DNA of 20,311 nt from JBMZCV01 sp049613665 (GCA_049613665.1 JBMZCV010000087.1:1-20311); one strand, 5' to 3'; positions 8,315 through 16,950 are shown, numbered from the stretch's first letter. Numbers and translations are program-made. The notes: a model not told the origin generated them from the letters alone.

Positions 8315-9439
8315 ATGAAAATATTATTTATTGGCATTTTGATGTCTATTGCCGTGAGTTTGCAAGCTCAAAAAACAGCTTTTTACAATCCAGACGGCAC
8401 ACGTTTTTCCTTCGGCAAAGAAAAGAAAAAAACATCTTCTATCAGCTATGGCGATATTGATGGCGATGGCGACACAGATATTGTAGTGGCAAATGGCAGA
8501 CATTGGCCAGACCAAAACGAAATTTATTTGAATAATGGAAATGGCGGATTTACGGTATCTTACGACTTGGGTTTTTACAAATCGACGAGCTATGCTGCCG
8601 AACTTGGCGATTTTGATAATGATGGCGACCTCGATATTGCAGTAGGCAATGATACTGCTCCAAATAGAATTTTTCTGAACGATGGCAAAGGTATGTTTAA
8701 CGAGACAGGCACTTTTGGCGAGCTATATTCGCCTACCAGAAATCTGACTCTTGATGACATTGATAATGATGGCGATTTAGATATTATTGTAGTCAATAGA
8801 AACGCAAAAAATGAAATTTGCTTGAATAATGGCAAAGGTGTTTTTGAAAAAAGCATTTATTTTGGGCAAAAAAAAGATGCAACCATAGACGTAAAAGTGT
8901 TTGATATGGACGATGATGGCGATAAAGATTTGATATTAGCGAATCGGCAAGGCCAGCAAAATTATATTTGCTTGAATGATGATTTAAATTTTGAAGAAAA
9001 AATAGCTTTTGGAAGCGGAAATGAAAATACTAGAAGCCTTGCTTTAGTCGATTTTAACAATGATGGTTTTGTGGATATTGTAGCAGGAAATATTCGACAA
9101 AAAAATCAAATCTTTTTTGGAAACGAAAAAAGGAACTACTCCAAATCTATGTATTTGGGCAAAGCTGCTGACGCTACTTATAGCCTTGATGTGGGCGATT
9201 TTGACAATGATGGCGATTTTGATGTGCTTGTTGGCAATACCGAAAAACCAAATATGTTGTATGTCAATACAGGAAATGCTACAAAGTTTGAAGCCTTAAA
9301 ACTGAGTAAAAAAGCATTTAATACTTACGACATAAAGTTTGTCGATTTGAATAATAATGGCTTTTTAGATATTGTAGAAGCCAATTCTGATGCTTTGAAT
9401 GTGTATTATAAATGTAAATCATTGCCCAACAAAAAGTAA
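8315..9439 (+). CDS. Secreted FG-GAP/VCBS-repeat protein, probable seven-bladed beta-propeller
   Basis: This 374-aa protein has a signal peptide (1-18, cleavage near LQAQ) and seven repeats of the calcium-binding type DxDxDGDxD, starting at Asp47, 99, 148, 197, 246, 295 and 344. The last six starts are exactly 49 residues apart. Typical units read DFDNDGDLDIAVGN and DMDDDGDKDLILAN, each preceded or followed by an N-x-I-x-L-N strand. Seven such units would close an integrin-alpha-like beta-propeller. The last unit (DLNNNGFLDIVEAN) and the fifth (DFNNDGFVDIVAGN) have fewer acidic residues and may bind metal more weakly. There is no lipobox and no recognisable T9SS C-terminal domain, so it is probably periplasmic or released by an unrecognised route. 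Partner and function are unknown. Confidence 0.9.
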   Translation: MKILFIGILMSIAVSLQAQKTAFYNPDGTRFSFGKEKKKTSSISYGDIDGDGDTDIVVANGRHWPDQNEIYLNNGNGGFTVSYDLGFYKSTSYAAELGDFDNDGDLDIAVGNDTAPNRIFLNDGKGMFNETGTFGELYSPTRNLTLDDIDNDGDLDIIVVNRNAKNEICLNNGKGVFEKSIYFGQKKDATIDVKVFDMDDDGDKDLILANRQGQQNYICLNDDLNFEEKIAFGSGNENTRSLALVDFNNDGFVDIVAGNIRQKNQIFFGNEKRNYSKSMYLGKAADATYSLDVGDFDNDGDFDVLVGNTEKPNMLYVNTGNATKFEALKLSKKAFNTYDIKFVDLNNNGFLDIVEANSDALNVYYKCKSLPNKK

Positions 9440-9443
9440 TATT

Positions 9444-9466
9444 AAGTACCAAGTACTATTTAATAA
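9444..9466 (+). repeat. CAA-loop hairpin repeat, copy 2
   Basis: The stem AGTAC/GTACT encloses the loop CAA at 9445-9457 and is followed by ATTTAATAA. It matches copy 1 at 7907-7929 in 20 of 23 positions, in the same orientation. It begins four bases after the FG-GAP stop codon, so here it may act in the 3' end of that transcript. Confidence 0.6.
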
Positions 9467-9563
9467 AGCATTCGTTTAGTCGCTAACGCATTGAAAATCA
9501 AGGTGTTATCTTGTTCTGAAATGCCCAAAAACTTCTGAACGACTACTTAAAACTCTTTATAAA

Positions 9564-9744
9564 CAACAGTTCGGACATTAATATGTTTTTTATCAAAGGT
9601 TTAAACATACTATTTTTTTTAGGCTAAGGCGGCCAATATTTGCAAATTTAATGGCCTTTTGAACTGAAAAATAGTATGTTTCCCTTACCAAAAGGAAACT
9701 TTTTATCAAGCTGATAATTGTTATAAAAAATGTCCGAACCATTG
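9564..9744. mobile_element. 181-bp foldback element, MITE-like or structured RNA
   Basis: The ends are 16-nt inverted repeats (9564-9579 and 9729-9744) with 2 mismatches and a perfect core of GTTCGGACATT. They are flanked directly by TATAAA on both sides (9558-9563 and 9745-9750), which could be a target-site duplication. Inside lie a perfect 15-bp inverted repeat (9603-9617 with 9667-9681), a central palindromic segment bounded by GGCC (9631-9656), and small hairpins GTTTCC/GGAAAC (9678-9699) and TTATCA/TGATAA (9703-9717). No protein is encoded. It could be a non-autonomous mobile element or a multibranched RNA. TATAAA is a common string in AT-rich DNA, so the duplication is only suggestive. 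Confidence 0.55.
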
Positions 9745-9764
9745 TATAAACAAAAACCTTAAAA

Positions 9765-10307
9765 ATGGAATTAATTTTTATCAATGAATTTGAGATAGTC
9801 GAAAAAATGGCGAAAAGCTTATATGAGCTGTTGCAAAGCTGTTTTCCTGAAGCAGAATATCGGCAGCGAATTTATTTTAAACAGCTTCCTCATTATCGCA
9901 TTTTGGCTTTGGAAAACAAAAAACTTGTCGGACAATTAGGCATAGACTATCGTGTCATGAATTTGAATGGCGAGGCTGTAAAAGTTTTTGGCGTTGTGGA
10001 TTTGTGTGTGACAGCAAGTATGCGGGGAAAAGGCATTGGCAAAAAACTAATGCTGGAATTTGAAGCTATCGCAAAACGAAATCGTAATGGCATTGATTTT
10101 TTGTTTTTGGTAACAGATGATGCAGGTTTTTATGAAAAATTGGGCTATCAGCAAACAAAACTGACGACAACATGGCTCAAAATTGACCAACATAACAATT
10201 ATGGGCAAGGTACGGAAGCTATTGATGATGCTTTTTTTATGGTAAAGGCTGTTTCGGATAAGGTTTGGGAAAATGGCGATTTGGATATGTTGGGGTATAT
10301 GTATTAG
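9765..10307 (+). CDS. GNAT family N-acetyltransferase
   Basis: This 180-aa protein has the GNAT core. The central strand and acetyl-CoA loop read VVDLCVTASMRGKGIGKKLM (about 78-97), with the R-G-x-G-I-G pyrophosphate-binding motif. It is followed by an alpha-helix and the later strand IDFLFLVTDDAGFYEKLGY, where F-Y-x-K-x-G-Y is the usual end of motif B. The N-terminal part (1-60) would form the substrate side and does not identify a substrate. It probably transfers an acetyl group from acetyl-CoA to a small molecule or a peptide amine in the cytoplasm. The ATG at 9765 lies 20 bp after the foldback element, which may therefore supply or disturb its promoter. The 3' end meets the terminator of the convergent giant gene. 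Confidence 0.87.
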   Translation: MELIFINEFEIVEKMAKSLYELLQSCFPEAEYRQRIYFKQLPHYRILALENKKLVGQLGIDYRVMNLNGEAVKVFGVVDLCVTASMRGKGIGKKLMLEFEAIAKRNRNGIDFLFLVTDDAGFYEKLGYQQTKLTTTWLKIDQHNNYGQGTEAIDDAFFMVKAVSDKVWENGDLDMLGYMY

Positions 10308-10343
10308 AAAAAACCGAATTAAACAAAGGTTTGTTTAACTCGG
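10308..10343 (-). terminator. Terminator for the leftward giant gene
   Basis: Two 14-nt arms (10314-10327 and 10330-10343) pair with one A/C mismatch around GG. On the minus strand the stem is followed by six T residues (10313-10308). It lies 60 bp beyond the stop codon of the 1606-aa gene and directly abuts the stop of the convergent GNAT gene. There is no T tract on the plus strand, so its main direction is leftward. Confidence 0.75.
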
Positions 10344-10403
10344 CATATTACTTACAATCTTGTATTGTGATATAAAAAAATAAAGATAAAACTCCTTGTT
10401 TTT

Positions 10404-13400
10404 TTACCAAATAATAAGTTTATCTATCAGTTGCATATCTTCGCTTTGCAATCTAACGAAAAACTGACCTTTTTGAAGTTGACTAATATCAAGTGTAAAC
10501 AAATTATCGGTATTGTTGGCGTTTAGTTTTTGTTGTAAAACAACTTTTCCTGTAATGTCCATAATTTGAACCTCGAGTATTTCGCTTGCTTGTAGTTGTT
10601 CAAAACTATTGATTGTATAGGTAAGTTGTACAAAATTTCGAGTTGGATTTGGATATAACGACATTTTGTTTTGTATTTCTTGAGTATCAGCAAAGATGTC
10701 GTAGCTGTTGATTTCACCGTTTTTGCAAGTAGGTGTAGAGAAAGTCATTACAGGTATAATCCATTCTGTCCAACCATCTGAACATAAAGCTTTTACACTC
10801 CATTCATAATCTGTATTTGGTTGTACGCCACTTGTGAAAGTTCGAGAAGTGCTAGTTTGTTCTGGAAATACTTTCCAAGTGCCTCCTGCTTTTCTTCCTG
10901 CAATTTTGTATGCCGTAGCATTTGGCATAGCGTTCCAAGTGAAAGTAAGGCTAGAACAAGTAATATCTTGTACTGTTGGATTCATTGGTTGTCCGCAAGT
11001 CATAATGTCTGTTATCTCAATAATTTCTTGGTAAACATGTGAACAACTATCGTTTGAAGCAATCAGCGTAATAGTATCTGTGCCTAATTTATTGAAAGTA
11101 AATGAAAAATCGGTTGTTGTAGCTATGGTATCTGCATTGTGTAGCCAAATGTAATTTGGTGCAGTAGTAGATTCATTGGTAAAGTGAACAGTTGTGCCTT
11201 CTAAAACGAGAGTGTCTGAACTAGCGAAAGCTGTATAAGTGCTGTCGCAAGGAACAACAGGTAAGTCGAAAGTGATGCTATTATTTGTTGTATAGTTTAA
11301 TATATTACTGTTGTAAATATAACCACCATCAACAATAGTAGCTGTTATAGGTACACTTGTAGGTTCTTCTATGGTTCGTAAATTGCCAACTGTCCATGCA
11401 ACAGGATTAACAATGCACTCGATACGGCATACTTCATCGCCTGCAAAGGTAACACCAGCAGGGTTTCTTTGTCCTGCTACGATATAATGGCGTGTCATAT
11501 TTGGATTAATAATTTTTTTGAAATCATATTTGTTAAATCCTCCTCCAGAAACAGAAAAATCCCAGTTAGAATTAGAATAGGTAACATTAGACATTAAAGC
11601 ATTTCCTGCATTTATATCAATGGTAAAAGCTAAGTGATTAATATTATAGACAGGATTAGCAGAATCAGCTAATCGAATAATTAATTCATTAGACCCTAAT
11701 TCGTGTTCTACTGTTAATGGAATAGTAGTGTTTTGTCTAGTAACATGTGCATTACCATTGTGCGTTGCAGTTGGGTTATTGAGTATATGATTCGCAATAA
11801 CATCAAAGTCAGAGCAAATACCTATACCACTTGCCAAAGTAATATTTCCATCGCCATTTGCATCAGCATGTTTTAAATCAATTGCTCTAGTCATTTCGCC
11901 TTCTATAATAGTAAAAGTGAATTGCCAAGGCAAAGAAGGATGTGCTTCCCATTGAGTTAAACTATCAGCTACACATGACAAGTTTCTATGGTTAGGATAA
12001 TTATCGCAATTATCTAAGTCATCATTAGTATAATCCGGATTCAAAGATAAAAAAGCATTACTATTATATGTATTTTCTGCTGTATATAAGGCATTAGCAT
12101 CGAATACCCAATCGTTGAAACCACCTACTGCATCAACTATTTCACCATTATAATTTACATCGCCAGGCCATACACACTCCGTATCATACATAACATCTGT
12201 ATTGTACGTTTGCGAACCACAATTATTATCTATTGTGACTTCAATACTAATATTTCCAATAGTGCCAAGCGGATCTAAATTTAAATCTGGATTGTTAGGA
12301 TTAGCATTACTAAATTCTACGGTAATAGTATTTGTACCTTGCCCTGCTGTAATTATAGCACTTCCTATTGGCACGATTGTCCAAGTATAACTATCTACAT
12401 TAATAGCAGGAATATTAATACTATAATCATAAGTATGGTCAATATCGCCACTACAAACAAAATCACAACCTGTAATACTCATTGTATTTGGCAAAGGTCT
12501 ATGCACAGTCAAATCCACCTCATCAAACACTTCTAAACCGCATAAAGGCTCGCTTACTGTCCATATCAATTTATAATTACCTGCTGCAATATTTGTTCTT
12601 AAATTTGTTGTTGGATTATTAGCATCTACAAAAATATTATTACTTGGCCCGATTATTTTTGTCCATTCACCTGTATAACCACTAGGTGGCGTATTTCCTG
12701 CCAAAATTATACTTGTCGAACAAGCATCAGGTTGGTCTATACCTGCATTTGCCGTAAGATTTGTAGGCGAATATTCTGTTTCAAAAGAAAGTTCTAAAGT
12801 AAAACCATCGTCAGTAGGAAAATTGCAGCTATTTACTTCGCCAAACACTTCAGTAAACACAATCAAATTTCCAAATGTCATGGGTGTTACATTATTCGTT
12901 ATTGGAGGCTCATTATCTTGTATAATAATTAAAGTAGCCGAATTAGGAGTATAAATAAAATCAGTTTCCAGCATTGTATCATAAGTAAATATGACATCGA
13001 ACCACTCACGATATTCATTTTCAAAAGTATCATAAATATAGTCACGACCAATGAAAAAGTCTTTTGTATATTCATATCGTTTGGTGCAAGGCGAAGTAGT
13101 AAAGATTTGTTCCTCTCCGTCAGATTCAACTTTTCCTACCAAATCAATATTGTTTAACTCTTCTGAAGGCCGCCAAGTGCTTAAATTATTTGCTGTTGAT
13201 AAATAAAACTCTGCCATACCTGTCAATTCAATCGTATTTGCTCCTATGCTATTATTGATATTACTATTTACAGTATATTCTGCTATTATTTCAATATTAT
13301 CGCCATTATTAAAAGTACAATTAAGTTGAAAATCAATTTGGCGAAATGCCCCTACTAAAGTATTTGTTGGTGTGCTAGTATTACAAGAAATCCCATTTAT

Positions 13401-15224
13401 TTTAGCACTCACAATTGCATTAAAATCCACATCTTGCCCATTATGCAAATATACACTTACATCCATTTGAGTATAATCATTGTTATCACTTGTGCAAATA
13501 GATACTGTTCCTGTATAAGTTTCTCGAAACCTATCATTTTCGCCCACTCTTTCCAAATTCACATTTGGGCTTGTAGCATTAAGCGGTGTACCACTACAAA
13601 CATCATTTCCAAAGTTGCTAAATCGTTTCAAATCATAGCTAGTTACCTGAACGCCAGAAGTACAACCATCTGTACCACCACCACCTGCAAAACAAGGTGA
13701 TTGAAAAATAGTACGTTCAAAGCTATTGGAAGCAAGCAAACCAGTACAAGTACTATTGCAAGGAGAGCCAGCAGCAGGAAGTATCTTAGCAGAAGCTCCG
13801 ATTTGGCTTTCTACTATACCGAAAAAATTTGTCGAACATAATGTAGTATTACCACCACCACATTGGTCACCTACAAAACGAGGGTGTATCCTTAATGCGT
13901 CAGTCGGCGAAGTATAGCCATCAAGTGGCAAGTTGTAAGTAACTACAAGTGTACTTGTGTTGTCATTACTATCATTATTTACGATAGTAGGAATAGAAGC
14001 ACCTATTGCTAAACGACTTGCATCAGTATCCCAATTTAAGCCACAATCATAGCCGATAGTCAATTCTAAAATTCTGCCATTTTTCCCCAAAGCATTTCCG
14101 ACCAAATCCATCGACATAATAAATTCTTCGCCATCATAAATACGAGTATTTTCTTCTACATAAGCCTTATAAACAAAAACTTCTTCCGACTTTGTTTCAA
14201 AAGAATTTCCTACTTTATTTAGGCTATACATATTAGTAGTAATAGGTATTGTTGGTGGACAAGTTTCTACTCCATAAGTCAAATTATAAGCATTATTACC
14301 TACTGAAGCTGCATTGTCACAAGTAGTCATTACCTTATAATAAATGGTCAAAATTTCATTAGCCTGTAAAGGAGTTATAAAGCTAATATTAGGAATTGGG
14401 TCACTATCAGTAAAATCAGCATTTGGTACTAAACCTCCTCTTATGGAAGACTCAATATCAATTACTCCTCCATATTCTACATTAGTAGGCAAAGTAATAT
14501 CAAAGTCAGCGTTTAGAAGTTCTACGGCAGAGTTATTTATAATACTGATTTCAAAAACATCCTCTTCACAAGTTTCCAAATCATTTATCATTTCATTATC
14601 TATGCTAACTTCTGTTTCATCAAAAGCAGGAATAACTGAAATAACAATTTCTGTAGTTGATAAGGTTAAAAGCGGCCAATTGGAGTTGGTAATCGTACCA
14701 TAGTAAGTACCAGCCGTAGTAATCGAATAATTTGCTGATGTACTTACTTGTATATTATTTTTATACCATTTATATTGATTGCCAGAAGTATTATCCCAAG
14801 TAGAAAGGTCATAAGACCAAGAAGTATTTGAACAAATTGAAACTGCTGCAGGAATAGGCAAATCTGCTTGCGGAGCATACACTATTGCAATAGCTGTGCT
14901 AGAAATAAGTGACAAATCATTAAAAATTAAAGCGTTATTTATCACATTTGCATATAAGTTAGCATTTGTAAATGCTTGAATACCCTGCAAATTCGTAATA
15001 CCACTACCAATACAGATAACCGTCAATTCAGTTGCTGCAACATTATCATCTAAAATAGTATCTATAGGCCAATTTGGAAAAAGAGCAGGGTTTTGATTAT
15101 ACAAACAAGTCGCAAAATTAGGGTCGTTTACTTGTGTTTGAGCATACACTTGGTTGAAAAAAGGGGTAAAAAAGCATAAAAATAAAAATGTTTTTAAGAA
15201 AACAAATGTTTCTTTTCGTTTCAT
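10404..15224 (-). CDS. Giant secreted multidomain protein, T9SS type A cargo
   Basis: This 1606-aa protein has a signal peptide (1-28, ending QVYAQ). A degenerate leucine-rich-repeat-like N-terminus (about 30-130, DPNFATCLYNQNP and NLQGIQAFTN) is followed by an Ig-like module (140-200) and a DUF11-like segment (about 205-310). A long central part is not recognisable. A PKD-like segment (near 890-1010) precedes a dockerin-like part with WPGDVNYNGE (about 1018) and HADANGDGNIT (about 1118). Then come another PKD domain (1328-1403), a fibronectin III domain (1408-1500) and a Por sorting domain (about 1520-1605, MSLYPNPTRNFVQLTY, VQIMDITGKVV). The last domain marks type IX secretion to the surface. 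No catalytic motif is seen, so adhesion or matrix function is a guess. The ATG at 15224 follows an AT-rich leader. The gene is divergent from the 502-aa gene. Confidence 0.9.
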   Translation of the reverse strand: MKRKETFVFLKTFLFLCFFTPFFNQVYAQTQVNDPNFATCLYNQNPALFPNWPIDTILDDNVAATELTVICIGSGITNLQGIQAFTNANLYANVINNALIFNDLSLISSTAIAIVYAPQADLPIPAAVSICSNTSWSYDLSTWDNTSGNQYKWYKNNIQVSTSANYSITTAGTYYGTITNSNWPLLTLSTTEIVISVIPAFDETEVSIDNEMINDLETCEEDVFEISIINNSAVELLNADFDITLPTNVEYGGVIDIESSIRGGLVPNADFTDSDPIPNISFITPLQANEILTIYYKVMTTCDNAASVGNNAYNLTYGVETCPPTIPITTNMYSLNKVGNSFETKSEEVFVYKAYVEENTRIYDGEEFIMSMDLVGNALGKNGRILELTIGYDCGLNWDTDASRLAIGASIPTIVNNDSNDNTSTLVVTYNLPLDGYTSPTDALRIHPRFVGDQCGGGNTTLCSTNFFGIVESQIGASAKILPAAGSPCNSTCTGLLASNSFERTIFQSPCFAGGGGTDGCTSGVQVTSYDLKRFSNFGNDVCSGTPLNATSPNVNLERVGENDRFRETYTGTVSICTSDNNDYTQMDVSVYLHNGQDVDFNAIVSAKINGISCNTSTPTNTLVGAFRQIDFQLNCTFNNGDNIEIIAEYTVNSNINNSIGANTIELTGMAEFYLSTANNLSTWRPSEELNNIDLVGKVESDGEEQIFTTSPCTKRYEYTKDFFIGRDYIYDTFENEYREWFDVIFTYDTMLETDFIYTPNSATLIIIQDNEPPITNNVTPMTFGNLIVFTEVFGEVNSCNFPTDDGFTLELSFETEYSPTNLTANAGIDQPDACSTSIILAGNTPPSGYTGEWTKIIGPSNNIFVDANNPTTNLRTNIAAGNYKLIWTVSEPLCGLEVFDEVDLTVHRPLPNTMSITGCDFVCSGDIDHTYDYSINIPAINVDSYTWTIVPIGSAIITAGQGTNTITVEFSNANPNNPDLNLDPLGTIGNISIEVTIDNNCGSQTYNTDVMYDTECVWPGDVNYNGEIVDAVGGFNDWVFDANALYTAENTYNSNAFLSLNPDYTNDDLDNCDNYPNHRNLSCVADSLTQWEAHPSLPWQFTFTIIEGEMTRAIDLKHADANGDGNITLASGIGICSDFDVIANHILNNPTATHNGNAHVTRQNTTIPLTVEHELGSNELIIRLADSANPVYNINHLAFTIDINAGNALMSNVTYSNSNWDFSVSGGGFNKYDFKKIINPNMTRHYIVAGQRNPAGVTFAGDEVCRIECIVNPVAWTVGNLRTIEEPTSVPITATIVDGGYIYNSNILNYTTNNSITFDLPVVPCDSTYTAFASSDTLVLEGTTVHFTNESTTAPNYIWLHNADTIATTTDFSFTFNKLGTDTITLIASNDSCSHVYQEIIEITDIMTCGQPMNPTVQDITCSSLTFTWNAMPNATAYKIAGRKAGGTWKVFPEQTSTSRTFTSGVQPNTDYEWSVKALCSDGWTEWIIPVMTFSTPTCKNGEINSYDIFADTQEIQNKMSLYPNPTRNFVQLTYTINSFEQLQASEILEVQIMDITGKVVLQQKLNANNTDNLFTLDISQLQKGQFFVRLQSEDMQLIDKLIIW

Positions 15225-15438
15225 AATTAAATTTTAATTAGTGAGTGAAGAAAAAAATAAGTTAATTTTTAGCTTCAAAAATAAAACAAAAAAATGAAGC
15301 TCGAATAGTACACTTTTTAGCAGTTTTAGAACATTTTTTTATTTATTTTTAGTATTTTACCACTAAAAAAAAGCATAACAAGCGTGGTTATCAGTAGTTT
15401 ATATCTTATGCTTTTTGTTAAATAAATAAAATTTTCCA
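15225..15438. promoter_or_regulatory. Divergent promoter region with inverted repeats
   Basis: This 214-bp region lies between two divergent genes. On the minus strand TATTTTTG (15283-15276) matches the Bacteroidota -7 box TAnnTTTG and would start transcription about 45 nt before the giant gene; no good -33 box is seen. A perfect 7-bp inverted repeat, AGCTTCA (15271-15277) and TGAAGCT (15295-15301), overlaps this box and could be an operator. Nearer the rightward gene, a perfect 11-bp inverted repeat (15368-15378 with 15406-15416) has A and T tracts and could act as a hairpin in its 5' leader. Confidence 0.45.
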
Positions 15439-16947
15439 ATGATTATAGAAAAAAAAGTAGGTGGTAAGCTCTTATTTTGCCTAAAAAGCTTGACTAAAAA
15501 AGAGTTAAATGCTTTTATGTTATATGTAGAATCTCCTTTTTTTAATAAAAACAAAACGCTAGTCAAGCTATGCCATGTTTTAATAGATTTGTATCCTAAC
15601 CTTGACCAAGTATTAGAAGTTCAATTATTTGATGCTGTTTTTGAAAATGAGGTATTTAATTATAGCAAATTACGAAACCTATTATCAGATTTGAACAAGC
15701 TATTCAAAAACTTCTTGGCAATTAGTTATTTACAAAAACAAAAAACGCTTATTGATTTATTTTATATTGAACAATTGAATGAGAAGCAATTAGATAATTT
15801 TTTGATAAAAGACGTAAAATTGTTTAACAAAAAAATAAAAAAGCAGTTTTATCAAACAGAAAAAGACTTTGCTATTCAATTTCGTTTATCAGAAATCATT
15901 TATCAAAAGGCTATTTTTAATCGCAAACGAGATGTACCCAATGCCTTACAAGAACTCATGAACGATGCCGACAAGCACTATTTGTATGTCAAGTTACGAT
16001 ATTTTTTCGCTGGCCTCAATCAGCAAGCTATGCAAAACATTCAATATGATTTTTGGCTGTTTGAAGAGGTATTAGCAGCATTAGAAAAAAATGGTAATAC
16101 TTATTTAGAAGAAGCTCCTATTTTAAAAATTTATTACCATTTTATCTTATTATTAAAAGAGATTGATGATGAAAAACATTTTATAGCCAGTAAAAAATAT
16201 CTACATAAAAATCAACTGTATTTATCTTTGAGTGAGCAACGAAATTTTTACACTATTTTAACAAATTATTGTTATTGGGCAAATAATAAGTTTAATGAAC
16301 ATCAAAACAGCAATACTAATTATTTAGCAGAAGCATTTGAACTCTATAAAAAAGGATTTGAAGACAAGATTTGGTATGTTAATGGCAAGTTTTCGCCTCA
16401 TCATTTTAGAAATATGGTTAAAATTGCCTTACAAAATAAAAAAATTGACTGGACAGAATATTTTATAAAAAAGTATAAGTGTGACATAGAAGAACGATAT
16501 GCCTCTATTATTGTCATACTTTCTAGTTGTCATTCGCTTTTTTTTCAAGCAAAATTTCAAGAAGCCAGCAAAACTTTAGCTCAAATAGAAATTGAAAGTC
16601 ACGAACTCATCGACTCGTATGACAATATCGCTTATCGTCTTATGAGCATTAAAGTATATTTTGAAATGTTATTATTGCATTTACAAAAAATGGTTTACGT
16701 TAATTTTATTTTTGACAAAATAGAAGCTTTCCGTATTTATTTGCTGCGAAATAAAAAAATAGCTGAGTCCATAAAAGTAGAAAATCAAAATTTTGTAAAT
16801 ATTTGTAAAAGGTTTATAAATGTCGTAAAACTTTCTCCGTTAGATGTCAAAAAAATAAAAGCATTGAAAGAAGATATGACTATAATAACTCCACTTGCTG
16901 AAAGAGAATGGCTCAATCAAAAAATAGCTTATTTATTGTCTAAATAA
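15439..16947 (+). CDS. Conserved-type hypothetical protein, all-helical
   Basis: This 502-aa protein has no signal peptide and no membrane segment, so it is probably cytoplasmic. I do not recognise a characterised family. The N-terminus (LLFCLKSLTKKELNAFMLYV, then ESPFFNKNKTLVKL) resembles hypothetical proteins seen in Bacteroidota genomes; this recollection is of unknown-function proteins only. Predicted structure from residue pattern is almost wholly alpha-helical, with repeated aromatic/Leu-rich helix pairs like a TPR-type solenoid. It is rich in Lys, Ile, Phe and Asn. The DNA here is visibly more AT-rich than the dipeptidase gene at 18802-20175. It is divergent from the giant T9SS cargo gene and could share its regulation. 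The ATG at 15439 has an A-rich leader and no Shine-Dalgarno sequence. Confidence 0.85.
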   Translation: MIIEKKVGGKLLFCLKSLTKKELNAFMLYVESPFFNKNKTLVKLCHVLIDLYPNLDQVLEVQLFDAVFENEVFNYSKLRNLLSDLNKLFKNFLAISYLQKQKTLIDLFYIEQLNEKQLDNFLIKDVKLFNKKIKKQFYQTEKDFAIQFRLSEIIYQKAIFNRKRDVPNALQELMNDADKHYLYVKLRYFFAGLNQQAMQNIQYDFWLFEEVLAALEKNGNTYLEEAPILKIYYHFILLLKEIDDEKHFIASKKYLHKNQLYLSLSEQRNFYTILTNYCYWANNKFNEHQNSNTNYLAEAFELYKKGFEDKIWYVNGKFSPHHFRNMVKIALQNKKIDWTEYFIKKYKCDIEERYASIIVILSSCHSLFFQAKFQEASKTLAQIEIESHELIDSYDNIAYRLMSIKVYFEMLLLHLQKMVYVNFIFDKIEAFRIYLLRNKKIAESIKVENQNFVNICKRFINVVKLSPLDVKKIKALKEDMTIITPLAEREWLNQKIAYLLSK

Positions 16948-16950
16948 TTG

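Larger units (their letters stand above)
9440..9764. other. 325-bp non-coding region rich in inverted repeats
   Basis: No gene is seen. It contains the CAA-loop repeat copy 2 (9444-9466), an imperfect hairpin around 9490-9525 (GCATT pairing with AATGC, CAAG with CTTG) and the 181-bp foldback element at 9564-9744. Twenty bases then separate that element from the GNAT gene start. Confidence 0.7.

Noticed and set aside
8456..9388. The regularly spaced FG-GAP repeats as a DNA tandem repeat or CRISPR-like array
   Set aside because: The regularity is at protein level; the DNA between the motifs is not conserved, and the reading frame is continuous.
14344..14703. 119-aa plus-strand reading frame inside the giant gene
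   Set aside because: It is antisense to the DUF11-like part of the 1606-aa protein and has no start context or homology cue.
15224..15240. Perfect 17-nt AT-only palindrome next to the giant gene's ATG
   Set aside because: It contains only A and T in a very AT-rich leader, so chance is a sufficient explanation and the stem would be weak.
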